In this document: positions 63,938-64,000 of the stretch, piece after piece
Layout of the letters: each line of letters starts with the position of its first letter
How positions within the stretch are numbered: position 1 is the first letter of the stretch
NCBI RefSeq assembly: GCF_021173675.1
Contig: NZ_JAIHON010000004.1
Coordinates: 496,001 to 560,000, forward strand
Origin: Streptomyces lincolnensis
GTDB lineage: Bacteria; Actinomycetota; Actinomycetes; Streptomycetales; Streptomycetaceae
Reading direction: 5' to 3'
Length of the DNA stretch: 64,000 bases
Made by a program: the position numbers and the translations under genes
Notes under the pieces: generated by a model
Databases searched by the model: none
What the model saw: the letters and a program-made list of their open reading frames with translations, nothing else
What the model was told of the DNA's origin: nothing

Positions 63938-64000
63938 CGGCCGGGCCGGCTCACCCCTCCGTCGGGCCGGATCACCCCTCCATGGGGCCTGTGCGGGTCA

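Overview
The window is high-GC chromosomal DNA of a Streptomyces species. Gene content and order match the conserved core region that in S. coelicolor runs roughly from the UPF0182 gene SCO5204 through sigR-rsrA, the epi-isozizaene synthase/CYP170A1 pair, nrdAB, the das chitobiose locus, wblE and sigH to a family 2 encapsulin locus. Assignments rest on motifs visible in the translations, on recognised protein families and on this synteny; no database search was run. The first gene is cut by the left edge; the last visible gene (PPK2) is complete.

Layout. 1-3.8 kb: end of a UPF0182 membrane protein and two identical initiator tRNA-Met genes flanking a Sel1/TPR repeat protein. 3.8-6.6 kb: a translationally coupled ABC importer (ATPase, permease, lipoprotein). 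6.7-14.6 kb: housekeeping and regulatory genes (Fur/PerR-type regulator, CBS protein, HisN-type phosphatase, TetR regulator, SMR transporter, RsgA, AroA, M50 protease, HMCES-type DNA-protein crosslinker, hydrolase). 14.6-15.8 kb: the thiol-oxidative stress switch sigR-rsrA with a perfect sigma-R autoregulatory promoter. 16-18.6 kb: a tandem pair of membrane HD-domain proteins, one canonical HD-GYP and one degenerate. 18.7-20.4 kb: TPR protein and peptide deformylase. 20.7-23.2 kb: the two-gene albaflavenone sesquiterpene cluster. 23.2-28.7 kb: class Ia ribonucleotide reductase with a cobalamin riboswitch and two NrdR-like boxes, plus an AraC/GATase-type regulator. 29.3-33.7 kb: MctP-like carboxylate symporter module and the CstA/YbdD peptide or pyruvate uptake module. 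33.8-40.7 kb: dasR, dasABC, dasD and nagB, the N-acetylglucosamine/chitobiose system, with visible DasR (dre) sites.

40.9-50.4 kb: SDR/TetR pair, a PdtaS-type soluble sensor kinase preceded by an unexpected dre-like site, wblE with a Crp-like site, a lipid kinase, prsH-sigH (stress sigma factor with a long N-terminal form), and a divergent UBP zinc-finger/Na+:H+ antiporter pair. 50.4-52.7 kb: PLP enzyme, a repeat-filled non-coding stretch and a peptidoglycan amidase. 53-55.6 kb: a family 2B encapsulin shell (cyclic-nucleotide-binding domain inserted in the shell protein, EshA-like) with a polyprenyl diphosphate synthase cargo. This is the least characterised and most interesting system in the window. 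55.7-64 kb: small accessory genes (acetyltransferase, TetR/DHFR-like pair, YCII-ECF42 pair, VOC proteins, AraC regulator) and a phosphate module (Pit transporter, small membrane protein, PPK2).

Shared themes. Many operons are coupled by 4-bp start/stop overlaps, and several genes appear leaderless. Redox and stress control recurs (SigR/RsrA, SigH/PrsH, WblE, Fur-type, ECF42). Isoprenoid chemistry appears twice: the sesquiterpene cluster and the encapsulin cargo.
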